From: Actinomycetota bacterium
GTDB taxonomy: Bacteria > Actinomycetota > Acidimicrobiia > Acidimicrobiales > Ilumatobacteraceae
NCBI GenBank assembly: GCA_005787025.1
Contig: SYCH01000087.1
Location: 1-13,204, forward strand
DNA: 13,204 bases
Direction: 5' to 3'
The first letter of the stretch is position 1; each line of letters opens with the position of its first letter. Below, one piece after another: positions 1-6,280 of the stretch. Below the pieces are notes generated by a model. It did not search any database, was not told the DNA's origin, and worked only from the letters and a program-made list of their open reading frames with translations. Both the position numbers and the translations under genes were made by a program.

Positions 1-1505
1 CCCAGGCCGACATCCACCTGGCCCCCAAGCCCGGCGAGGACCCCACCTTGATGGCCGGCATCTTGAAGGTCATCATCGACGAGGGCTTGTTCGATCACGA
101 GTTCTGCGAGAAGTGGGTGGCCGATCTGCCGCAACTGGCCGTCGCCGTGTCCACCTTCGACCTCGACTACGTGGCGAAGCGTTGCGACGTGCCCGCCGAC
201 GACATCGTGGCCGCCGCCCGCATGTTCGCCACCGCCGCCAAGGGAACCAGCGGAACCGGAACCGGCCCCAGCATGGCTCCGCACTCCAGCCTCACCGAAC
301 ACCTCTCCATCGTTCTCAACACGATCTGCGGGCGCGTGAACCGTGAGGGTGACACCTTGGAAAGCGGGTACTTCTTGTATCCCGAGACCCCGCGCCGAGC
401 CCAGGTGCACGCCGCGCGTCCGCCGGCCACCGGCCCGAACCAGCGGGTGCGTAACTTGCGCGGTATTCGCGGGGAAATGCTCACGACCGCACTGGCCGAG
501 GAGATCCTGAACGAGGGCGAGGGCCGCGTACGGGCGCTCATCGTCAGTGGCGGCAATCCGGTGGTGGCCTGGCCCGACCAGGAACTCACCATCAAGGCGA
601 TGGAGGATCTCGAGCTCCTCGTCGTCGTCGATCATCGCATGTCGGCCACCGCCGAGTTCGCCGACTACGTGATCGCACCGACGTTGTCGCTCGAGCGGGC
701 CGACGTTCCCCACCTCATGGACCGTTGGTTCCGCGCGCCGTACACCAACTACACCGAAGCCATCACCCCGCGCATCGGCGACGTCATGAACGAGTGGGAG
801 GTCTTCTGGGAGTTGGCGCGACGCCTGAACTCGCCGCTCCCCTTCCCGGGCGGCAATGCACCGATGGACCGCCACCCGAGCGACGACGAGATGCTGGACC
901 TGGTGTACGCCGGTTCCCGTATGCCCATGGACGAGGTGCGTCGCAATCGCATGAAGGTGCACCCCGACAAGGCCATGATCGTGCAGGCCGCGGACCCGTC
1001 GTGCACCGCCAAGTTCACCGTCGCCCCCGACGACATCGTCGAGGAGATGCGCCAGATCGTCGTCGAGGGAGATTCGGCCGCCGCACTCGGTGTCGATCCG
1101 GCGATGTATCCGTTCCGTCTGGTCAGTCGCCGTCTGAAGCACGTGCTGAACTCGTTCGGGTCGGAACTCTCGGTGCTCGGCTCCAAGGGCAGCACCAACC
1201 CCGCCTACATGAACCCCGACGACATGGAGCACTACGACCTGGCCGACGGCGACCTGATCGAGATCTTCAGCCCGCGCGCATCGGTGCAAGCGGTTGTGGA
1301 GTCGGCACCCGACGTGCGGCGCGGAGTGATCTCCATGGCGCACTCGTGGGGCGGATCCTCGCTCACCGACGAGAAGGTGCGCGACATCGGCACACCGACC
1401 AGCCGACTGGTCTCGGTGGACAAGGGCTACGACGCGGTGAACGGTATGGTGGTCCAGAGCGCGATTCCCGTTCGCATCAACGTGCTCGAACAGATCAACC
1501 GCTGA
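1..1505 (+). CDS. Molybdopterin-dependent oxidoreductase, C-terminal part (5' end outside window)
   Basis: The reading frame is open from the first complete codon at base 3, so the gene begins upstream; about 500 residues are visible and the first internal ATG at 48 is not the start. Visible landmarks are those of the DMSO-reductase/formate-dehydrogenase superfamily: a segment like PKPGEDPTLMAGIL near the left edge, S-G-G-N-P-V-V-A-W-P-D around bases 545-575, then V-V-V-D-H-R-M-S-A-T-A-E-F-A-D-Y-V (about 620-670), where this superfamily binds the pterin cofactor. The last 130 or so residues match the C-terminal molybdopterin-dinucleotide-binding domain. Family knowledge: such enzymes carry Mo or W on a bis-pterin cofactor and transfer electrons or oxygen. 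The N-terminal Fe-S motif and the metal-ligand residue (Cys, Ser or Sec) lie outside the window, so the substrate cannot be named. It ends 17 bases before the AhpD-like gene and probably shares its transcript. Confidence 0.9.
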   Translation, partial: QADIHLAPKPGEDPTLMAGILKVIIDEGLFDHEFCEKWVADLPQLAVAVSTFDLDYVAKRCDVPADDIVAAARMFATAAKGTSGTGTGPSMAPHSSLTEHLSIVLNTICGRVNREGDTLESGYFLYPETPRRAQVHAARPPATGPNQRVRNLRGIRGEMLTTALAEEILNEGEGRVRALIVSGGNPVVAWPDQELTIKAMEDLELLVVVDHRMSATAEFADYVIAPTLSLERADVPHLMDRWFRAPYTNYTEAITPRIGDVMNEWEVFWELARRLNSPLPFPGGNAPMDRHPSDDEMLDLVYAGSRMPMDEVRRNRMKVHPDKAMIVQAADPSCTAKFTVAPDDIVEEMRQIVVEGDSAAALGVDPAMYPFRLVSRRLKHVLNSFGSELSVLGSKGSTNPAYMNPDDMEHYDLADGDLIEIFSPRASVQAVVESAPDVRRGVISMAHSWGGSSLTDEKVRDIGTPTSRLVSVDKGYDAVNGMVVQSAIPVRINVLEQINR

Positions 1506-1522
1506 CGAGAGAGGCGACGACG

Positions 1523-2032
1523 ATGGCACGACTCGACGTTCCCGATGGTGAAGGCCTCGAGGCCCATCGCATCTGGGCCCTGGCACCCCACATGGGAGCC
1601 GGCATGGCCGCCATGAGCGAGGCGGTGTACGTGAAGTCCAGCCTCAGCATCCGCGAGCGCGAGGTGGCTCGCATGCGGATCGCCCAGCTCAATCAGTGCG
1701 TCGTTTGAATGAACACTCGGGCCGCATCGGCGATGCGGCAAGGACTCGACGACGAGGCGTACAACTCGGTTCAGCACTACCACGACCATCCGGATTTCAG
1801 TGATCGCGAACGGCTCGCCGCCGAGTACGCCGAGCGCTTCGCCATCGACCACACCGCCGTCGACGACGACCTCTGGAGTCGCCTGCGAACGCACTTCAGC
1901 GACACCGAACTACTGGAACTCACCGTGACCATCGGTTTCTGCGTCGGCATGGGACGCGCGTACCAGGTGCTCGACATCGCCCGTGATTTCGACGTGCTCT
2001 GGAGCAAGGAACCGCCGACAACGAACGGCTGA
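1523..2032 (+). CDS. AhpD/carboxymuconolactone-decarboxylase-like protein, probable selenoprotein (TGA read as Sec at 1706-1708)
   Basis: Bases 1523-2032 form one 169-residue frame if the TGA at 1706-1708 is read through. Residues 1-61 (ending R-I-A-Q-L-N-Q-C-V-V) and 63-169 (starting M-N-T-R-A-A-S) are the two halves of one AhpD-like fold. In Cys-containing relatives this stretch reads like LN-x-C-x-x-C-L-x-T-R, so the TGA sits at the second redox cysteine, giving C59-V-V-U62. The full length fits the family, while neither fragment is a complete domain. A hairpin resembling a bacterial SECIS follows at 1721-1739. The start ATG has a GAGAGG ribosome site at 1509-1514. AhpD-like proteins use CxxC for peroxide or disulfide chemistry; Sec would be inferred to make the site more reactive. 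Alternatives are a nonsense mutation or sequencing error, or two separate proteins (the second starting at ATG 1709). Family assignment is firm; Sec decoding is inferred. Confidence 0.8.
1721..1739 (+). promoter_or_regulatory. Candidate bacterial SECIS hairpin downstream of in-frame TGA
   Basis: The arms GCCGCATC (1721-1728) and GATGCGGC (1732-1739) pair perfectly over 8 bp around a GGC loop (1729-1731). Twelve bases separate the TGA from the stem and 20 separate it from the loop. Bacterial SECIS elements lie within the coding region just after UGA, with a short upper stem and a guanine at the start of a small apical loop, which SelB contacts. The hairpin fits that geometry. The bulged U seen in the E. 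coli fdhF element is not apparent here. Confidence 0.65.
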
Positions 2033-2044
2033 TCCACCGTCGGC

Positions 2045-2064
2045 TAGAACAGAGGACGAAGGAG
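2045..2064 (+). promoter_or_regulatory. Possible -10 element (TAGAAC) and ribosome binding site of the epoxide-hydrolase-like gene
   Basis: TAGAAC at 2045-2050 resembles an actinobacterial -10 hexamer, and AAGGAG at 2059-2064 is a strong ribosome site six bases before the ATG at 2071. The 13-base context GGCTAGAACAGAG (2042-2054) recurs upstream of the SnoaL-like gene at 10669-10681 on the other strand. No convincing -35 was found. The ribosome site is clear; the promoter reading is tentative. Confidence 0.4.
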
Positions 2065-2070
2065 ATCACC

Positions 2071-2442
2071 ATGAGCCCACTGGAAACCGTCAACGCATTC
2101 ATCGCCGCCCTCGAGCGGCTCGACGTTGACGCGGCCTGTGCACTGGTCGCCGACGGATGCGAGTACGACAACGTGCCCCTGATGAAGGTGTACGGACCCG
2201 ACGGCGTCAAGGGCGTCCTCGGACCCATGTTCGGCGATTGCACCGAGGTCGAGTGGATCGTGCACCGCGAGGGCGCCAACGGCACCACCGTGTTCAACGA
2301 ACGAACCGATCGCTTCAAGATGTCCTGGGGTTGGCTCGAGTTGCCCGTCAACGGAGTCTGGGAAGTGGTGGACGGCAAGATCACCTTGTGGCGCGACTAT
2401 TTCGACGCCCAGAGCTACTTCAAACAGTTGCCCGCTTCCTGA
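2071..2442 (+). CDS. Limonene-1,2-epoxide hydrolase-like protein (NTF2 fold)
   Basis: This 123-residue protein keeps the pattern of catalytic residues of the limonene-1,2-epoxide hydrolase family: Y32-x-N34 (Tyr53/Asn55 in the Rhodococcus enzyme), R78-x-D80 (Arg99/Asp101) and W107-x-D109 (Asp132). In that family the Asp-Arg-Asp triad activates water to open an epoxide to a trans-diol without a covalent intermediate. It is somewhat shorter at the N-terminus than the roughly 149-residue limonene enzyme, has no signal peptide and is likely cytoplasmic. The start ATG follows AAGGAG at 2059-2064. It lies 38 bases after the AhpD-like gene, on the same strand, and its stop is only 6 bases from the convergent livF stop. 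The substrate is not evident; a P450 elsewhere in the window could in principle supply an epoxide, but that link is inference. Confidence 0.82.
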   Translation: MSPLETVNAFIAALERLDVDAACALVADGCEYDNVPLMKVYGPDGVKGVLGPMFGDCTEVEWIVHREGANGTTVFNERTDRFKMSWGWLELPVNGVWEVVDGKITLWRDYFDAQSYFKQLPAS

Positions 2443-2448
2443 GCGGAC

Positions 2449-3150
2449 TCACTTACCGAGGTAACTGGCCTCGATCAGGCTGCGGTCGTTGCGCAACGTG
2501 GCGGCGTCGCCCTCCATCGCCAACTCTCCGTGGCTCAGGACGTAGGCGCGGTCGGCCACCTGCAGGGCCATGTGCACGTGCTGTTCGACCAGCAACACAC
2601 CCGCACCGCTCTCGTTGGCGATCTGTCGAAGAATCGGCAACAAGCGCTCCACGATGATCGGAGCGAGACCGAGACTCATCTCGTCCACCATCAACAACTT
2701 CGGGCTGACGGTCAGGGCCCGGGCCATGGCCAGCATCTGCTGTTCGCCTCCGGACAGCAAACCAGCACGACGATCCATGATGGGCTCGAGGGCCGGGAAA
2801 AAGCCGAGGGCCTTCTTCACGTCGGCGGCACCCTTGGCCGCGCCCAACTTCAGGTTCTCGGCCACGGTGAGCTGGTAGAACAGCGCGCGTCCCTCGGGCA
2901 CGTGGGCCAAGCCTTCACGGGCGATCGTGTGCGGACGACGACCCTGGACCGACTTGCCGAACACCTTTATGTCGCCCGAGATGATGGGCACGAGACCCGA
3001 CGAGGTGAGCAACGTGGTGGTCTTGCCAGCGCCGTTGGGTCCGAGCAATGCGACCACCTCGCCCGGGTTCACGGTCAGATTCAGGCCACGAACCACCGAC
3101 ACACCGTTGTAACCGGTGTTCAGGTTCTCGATCTGCAGCAATGCGTTCAT
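2449..3150 (-). CDS. livF: Branched-chain amino acid-type ABC transporter ATP-binding protein LivF
   Basis: This 233-residue ATPase has Walker A G-P-N-G-A-G-K-T (37-44), signature LSGGE (132-136), Walker B LLMVDE (152-157) and the switch histidine H191. Length and order fit LivF, the second ATPase of the HAAT family, which pairs with LivG on the cytoplasmic face of the permease and powers import of amino acids or related carboxylates. Its ATG overlaps the livG stop by one base (TGATG on the minus strand at 3152-3148), indicating translational coupling. It is the last gene of the transporter operon, and no intrinsic terminator is visible in the 6 bases before the convergent epoxide-hydrolase-like gene. 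The ligand cannot be read from this subunit. Confidence 0.95.
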   Translation of the reverse strand: MNALLQIENLNTGYNGVSVVRGLNLTVNPGEVVALLGPNGAGKTTTLLTSSGLVPIISGDIKVFGKSVQGRRPHTIAREGLAHVPEGRALFYQLTVAENLKLGAAKGAADVKKALGFFPALEPIMDRRAGLLSGGEQQMLAMARALTVSPKLLMVDEMSLGLAPIIVERLLPILRQIANESGAGVLLVEQHVHMALQVADRAYVLSHGELAMEGDAATLRNDRSLIEASYLGK

Positions 3151-3908
3151 CAGTTTCCTCCCTCGTTCGCACTGGAGCCCAAATACGCTTCGACCACCTT
3201 GGGATCACGTTTGATCTGATCGGGCGTTCCCTCGGCGATCTTCACGCCGAATTCGATGACGTAAATGTAATCACACACGTCGAGCACCAAACCCATGTCG
3301 TGGTCGACCAGGAAAATGGTGAGGCCGGCATCGATGATGCGTCGAAGACGCCGACCCAGCTCCTGGGACTCGGTGGTGTCCAAACCCGCGGCGGGCTCGT
3401 CCATGCACACCAGATCGGGCCGGGCGGCCAGAGCGCGCGCCGCCGACACCAACTTGCGCTGACCCTGGCTGATCTCGTTCGGGTATTTCTTCGCCAGGTC
3501 GCCGATACCCAGAACTTCGAAAGCGAAATCGACGCCGCTGCGGTCGCGCTTGCGCCCGGGACGCACCAGGTCGAGCAGGAAATTCTTGGTGGTCTGCCGT
3601 TCGGCGGCCACCTGCACGTTCTCCTCGATGGTGAGATCGTCGAACAACTCGAGCGACTGCCAGGTGCGACCGAGCCCCAAACGAGCCCGCGAATGCACCG
3701 GCATCTCATTGATCTCTTGGCCCTTGAACTCGATGCGCCCCGTGGTGGGCACGAAGCCCGTGATGCCGTCGATGAAGGTGGTCTTGCCGGCTCCGTTGGG
3801 ACCGATGAGACCTACCAACTTGCCCTGCTCCACCGAGATGTCGACGTTGTTGACGGCCCGCAAGCCTCCGAACGTGACCGACATCCCATTCGTCGTCAAA
3901 AGACTCAT
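3150..3908 (-). CDS. livG: Branched-chain amino acid-type ABC transporter ATP-binding protein LivG
   Basis: The protein is 252 residues if started at the ATG at 3908 (MSLLTTNGMSVTFGG), the normal N-terminus of this family; the frame stays open far upstream but that extension lies inside the permease gene. Walker A G-P-N-G-A-G-K-T is at 36-43, a degenerate signature I-S-Q-G-Q at 146-150 (LivG proteins often diverge here), Walker B LVCMDE at 166-171 and the switch histidine at H203. It is the partner ATPase of LivF. The ATG overlaps the stop of the permease gene by four bases (ATGA, 3908-3905) and its own stop overlaps the livF start, so the three genes appear translationally coupled. Confidence 0.95.
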   Translation of the reverse strand: MSLLTTNGMSVTFGGLRAVNNVDISVEQGKLVGLIGPNGAGKTTFIDGITGFVPTTGRIEFKGQEINEMPVHSRARLGLGRTWQSLELFDDLTIEENVQVAAERQTTKNFLLDLVRPGRKRDRSGVDFAFEVLGIGDLAKKYPNEISQGQRKLVSAARALAARPDLVCMDEPAAGLDTTESQELGRRLRRIIDAGLTIFLVDHDMGLVLDVCDYIYVIEFGVKIAEGTPDQIKRDPKVVEAYLGSSANEGGN

Positions 3909-6142
3909 TGTCTTACCCCCGTGGTTCGTGATTCTTGCGCTTGTTTCTGTAACGCTTCTTTCCGGGCTTTTCGTTGCGCCTTCTGCTCGGCGACCAACCG
4001 TGGCGCGCCCGCAATTCCCTCGGGGTTGCGTACCGCGGTCAAAATCAGACCGATACCGCCGATGAGGGTCGCGTAACTCTGTTCGATGTGCAGGATGTTC
4101 TCGAGGAAGTTGAAGTTCAGGCCGTTCGGAGCCACCACACCGGCCAACACCGCGCCGCTCACCGAGGCGATACCGCCCAAGTAGGCGAACGACAGGAACG
4201 TCAGGGACGCGAACGCCCCGAAATAGGCCGGCGTGACCGAGCCGAATCGATAACCCGACAATGTTCCGCCCAAGCCGGCGATGAAGGCTGCGAGGCCGAA
4301 CGCCAGGATCTTCGTGCGCGCGACGTCGATGCCCGCCGCGGCCGCCGCCCTCTCGTTGGATCGCACCGCCAAGAACTGGCGACCCGTCGACGAACGACGG
4401 ACGTTCACCACCATCAGGCACAACAGGATCACGAAGATCAGACAGACCACGCCGAACCACGCGCTCGGTGGGATTTCATCTCGACCCTTGAACCCGAGCA
4501 CCCGCAGGGCGGTGTTGTTCGGCCCGAAGTCCTTGCCCCCGATTTTCGGTGGATCGACCCTCAGCGCGCCGAGTTCACCGGCGAAGGTCTTGTTCTTGAA
4601 GACGAGTTGTTCGATGGCGAGCGCCGCCGACAGCGTGATGACGGCCAGGTTCACACCCCGAAGGCGCAGCGCTGGAATGGAAATCAGCGCGCCGAAGAGC
4701 GCCGCCACCAAGGCACCGACCACCGGTGCCAAAGGAAACGGCAGACCGGAGAAATACTTGGACATGAAGAAGCCGGCCGTTCCGGCGATCGCCATTTGAG
4801 CCAACGAGATCTGTCCGACGAATCCCGTGAGTACCACCAATGACAACGCAATCACGATGGCCACGAGGGTGTTGATCGTGGATTGGCGCCAGTCGTAGTT
4901 CCAGCCGAAGAGCAAGGCCAGCACCGCCACCGATGAAACGAGCGTGAGTGGAAGAACGTGTCTGGGCGCTGACGCGAACGGCATCTTGCCCGTCAACACC
5001 GCGCCACGCACCGGAAGAGCCTTGCCACGGGCAAACATCGCGATGACGATCACGAAGAATGGCAGGGCTTGTGTGAGGCCCGCCGTCGGCAACACGCCCT
5101 TGGGAAACCACGTTTGCGCACCTTGGTATTGCACCCAACCCTGCAACATGGCGATACCGACGCCGGCCGCCACGGTCATACCGAATGAGGTGAAGTTGGC
5201 GAGCAGTGCCGCCCCGAGTGCCGGCACGATGAGAAGAGGCAGGGTGATGGTGTCGAGGTTCGTGAGTGGCACGGCCAAGATTCCGAGAAGACCGGCGATG
5301 AGCGTCGACAGTACCCAGTTCGCACCGGCCAAGAAGTCGGGCGAGAAGCCCAGGACGATGGCACCCTTTTCGTTCTCCGCGGCGGCACGAGTGGCCAGAC
5401 CGAACCGGGTGTACTTGAAAACCGCCCACAAGATGAAGGCGATGACGGCCACCACGATCACCAGGAACAGTTGGTTCTTGGGCACGATGCCCAATTCGCC
5501 CGGGAGATCGATCTTGCCCTTGGGCAACGGGAAGGGCACGCCCGTCTTGGCCAGTTCGCCGAATCGGAGTCGACAGAACTCTTGCAACACCACGAACAAT
5601 CCGACGGACGTGACGACCTTGGCCAGAACCGGTGCGTTTCGCAATGGTTTGAAGATGACGAAATGCAAGAAGAGGCCCAGGAATACCGCCACCACCAACG
5701 CCAACACCGTGGCTGCCGCGGTGGTCAATCGATCGCCCGGCATGTCGATGGATGTCGGCCAGTTGGGAAGGTCGAGGTACTTTCCCTCCTCCCGGAACCA
5801 GTTGACCGGAATCTCGATCAACACGAAGGGGTTGGGCAACGGTGGGATGTAGAACTTGCCTTCGACGCGCAAGCCGTAATACCAGTACGCCACGAAGACG
5901 GTGATGACACCGTTGGCGAAGTTCACGACACCCGAGCCTCGGAACGTGAGCACCACGCCGATGGCCACGGCGGCCATGAGGGCGCCGGTTCCGATGTTGG
6001 AGAACATTGGCGCCAATTGACGCGCATCCCACGCGTACAAAACGGCAAACACCACCAGCACGCTCGAAATACCCACGAGGAGTTTCTGTGATTTCACGAA
6101 TCTCTGAACGGAACCGTTCACCGACACTCCCCCACTTGCCAT
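3905..6142 (-). CDS. Fused LivH-LivM permease of a HAAT-type ABC transporter
   Basis: From the ATG at 6142 the protein has 745 residues and joins two permeases that are usually separate. Residues 1 to about 385 are LivH-like: a hydrophobic start, the segment F-R-G-S-G-V-V-N-F-A-N-G (68-79), and the cytoplasmic-loop motif T-R-F-G-L-A-T-R-A-A-A-E-N (245-257). Residues about 395-745 are LivM-like: T-G-F-V-G-Q-I-S-L-A-Q (439-449) and the loop around V-R-S-N-E-R-A-A-A-A-A-G-I (593-605). Many membrane segments are visible in both halves, and a charged K/R/Q/E tail follows 715. A GGGGG stretch lies about ten bases before the start; an upstream in-frame start at 6223 would begin inside the intergenic hairpin and is less likely. 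The fusion would fix the two permeases in a 1:1 ratio. It forms the membrane channel energised by LivG and LivF. Confidence 0.92.
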   Translation of the reverse strand: MASGGVSVNGSVQRFVKSQKLLVGISSVLVVFAVLYAWDARQLAPMFSNIGTGALMAAVAIGVVLTFRGSGVVNFANGVITVFVAYWYYGLRVEGKFYIPPLPNPFVLIEIPVNWFREEGKYLDLPNWPTSIDMPGDRLTTAAATVLALVVAVFLGLFLHFVIFKPLRNAPVLAKVVTSVGLFVVLQEFCRLRFGELAKTGVPFPLPKGKIDLPGELGIVPKNQLFLVIVVAVIAFILWAVFKYTRFGLATRAAAENEKGAIVLGFSPDFLAGANWVLSTLIAGLLGILAVPLTNLDTITLPLLIVPALGAALLANFTSFGMTVAAGVGIAMLQGWVQYQGAQTWFPKGVLPTAGLTQALPFFVIVIAMFARGKALPVRGAVLTGKMPFASAPRHVLPLTLVSSVAVLALLFGWNYDWRQSTINTLVAIVIALSLVVLTGFVGQISLAQMAIAGTAGFFMSKYFSGLPFPLAPVVGALVAALFGALISIPALRLRGVNLAVITLSAALAIEQLVFKNKTFAGELGALRVDPPKIGGKDFGPNNTALRVLGFKGRDEIPPSAWFGVVCLIFVILLCLMVVNVRRSSTGRQFLAVRSNERAAAAAGIDVARTKILAFGLAAFIAGLGGTLSGYRFGSVTPAYFGAFASLTFLSFAYLGGIASVSGAVLAGVVAPNGLNFNFLENILHIEQSYATLIGGIGLILTAVRNPEGIAGAPRLVAEQKAQRKARKEALQKQAQESRTTGVRQ

Positions 6143-6157
6143 CACTCGATGGCCCCC

Positions 6158-6183
6158 AAAAAAACCATCTCGCCGAAACGAGA
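6158..6183 (-). terminator. Weak terminator-like or attenuator element upstream of the permease gene
   Basis: On the minus strand a 5-bp stem TCTCG/CGAGA (6183-6179 with 6172-6168) around a six-base loop is followed, after TGG, by seven consecutive T (6164-6158). This resembles a short intrinsic terminator, though the stem is weak. It lies between the binding-protein gene and the permease start, where partial termination would leave the binding protein more abundant than the membrane subunits. Confidence 0.35.
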
Positions 6184-6196
6184 CGACGCATTCACA

Positions 6197-6231
6197 TTGG
6201 GTGGGTGCCGGCGACACCGGCACCCACCCAA
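6197..6231 (-). promoter_or_regulatory. Intercistronic 15-bp perfect hairpin after the binding-protein gene
   Basis: TTGGGTGGGTGCCGG (6197-6211) and its exact complement (6217-6231) flank a five-base loop. The hairpin begins 49 bases beyond the stop of the binding-protein gene, before the permease gene. No T run follows it directly on either strand, so it is not a classical intrinsic terminator. Hairpins at this position in ABC operons are known to protect the 3' end of the binding-protein message from exonucleases, which I infer here. Confidence 0.6.
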
Positions 6232-6280
6232 CGCGACGACCGACGAGAGCCGGTCAGATATCGGCTTGTTGTACGGAGCC

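Noticed and set aside
1709..2032. Separate 107-residue gene beginning with the ATG directly after the TGA
   Set aside because: It starts in the middle of the conserved AhpD motif, has no ribosome site of its own beyond coding sequence, and lacks the first redox cysteine; it reads better as the second half of one protein.
2042..2060. KstR-type steroid-regulator operator at TAGAAC
   Set aside because: Only the left half-site is present; the GTT half needed for the palindrome is absent here and at 10669-10681.
3909..4460. N-terminal extension of livG to an upstream start at 4460
   Set aside because: The extension is an out-of-frame shadow of the permease gene, low-complexity and Arg/Gly-rich; the family N-terminus begins at the ATG at 3908.
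6197..6231. 15-bp hairpin as a classical intrinsic terminator
   Set aside because: No T run follows the stem directly on either strand.
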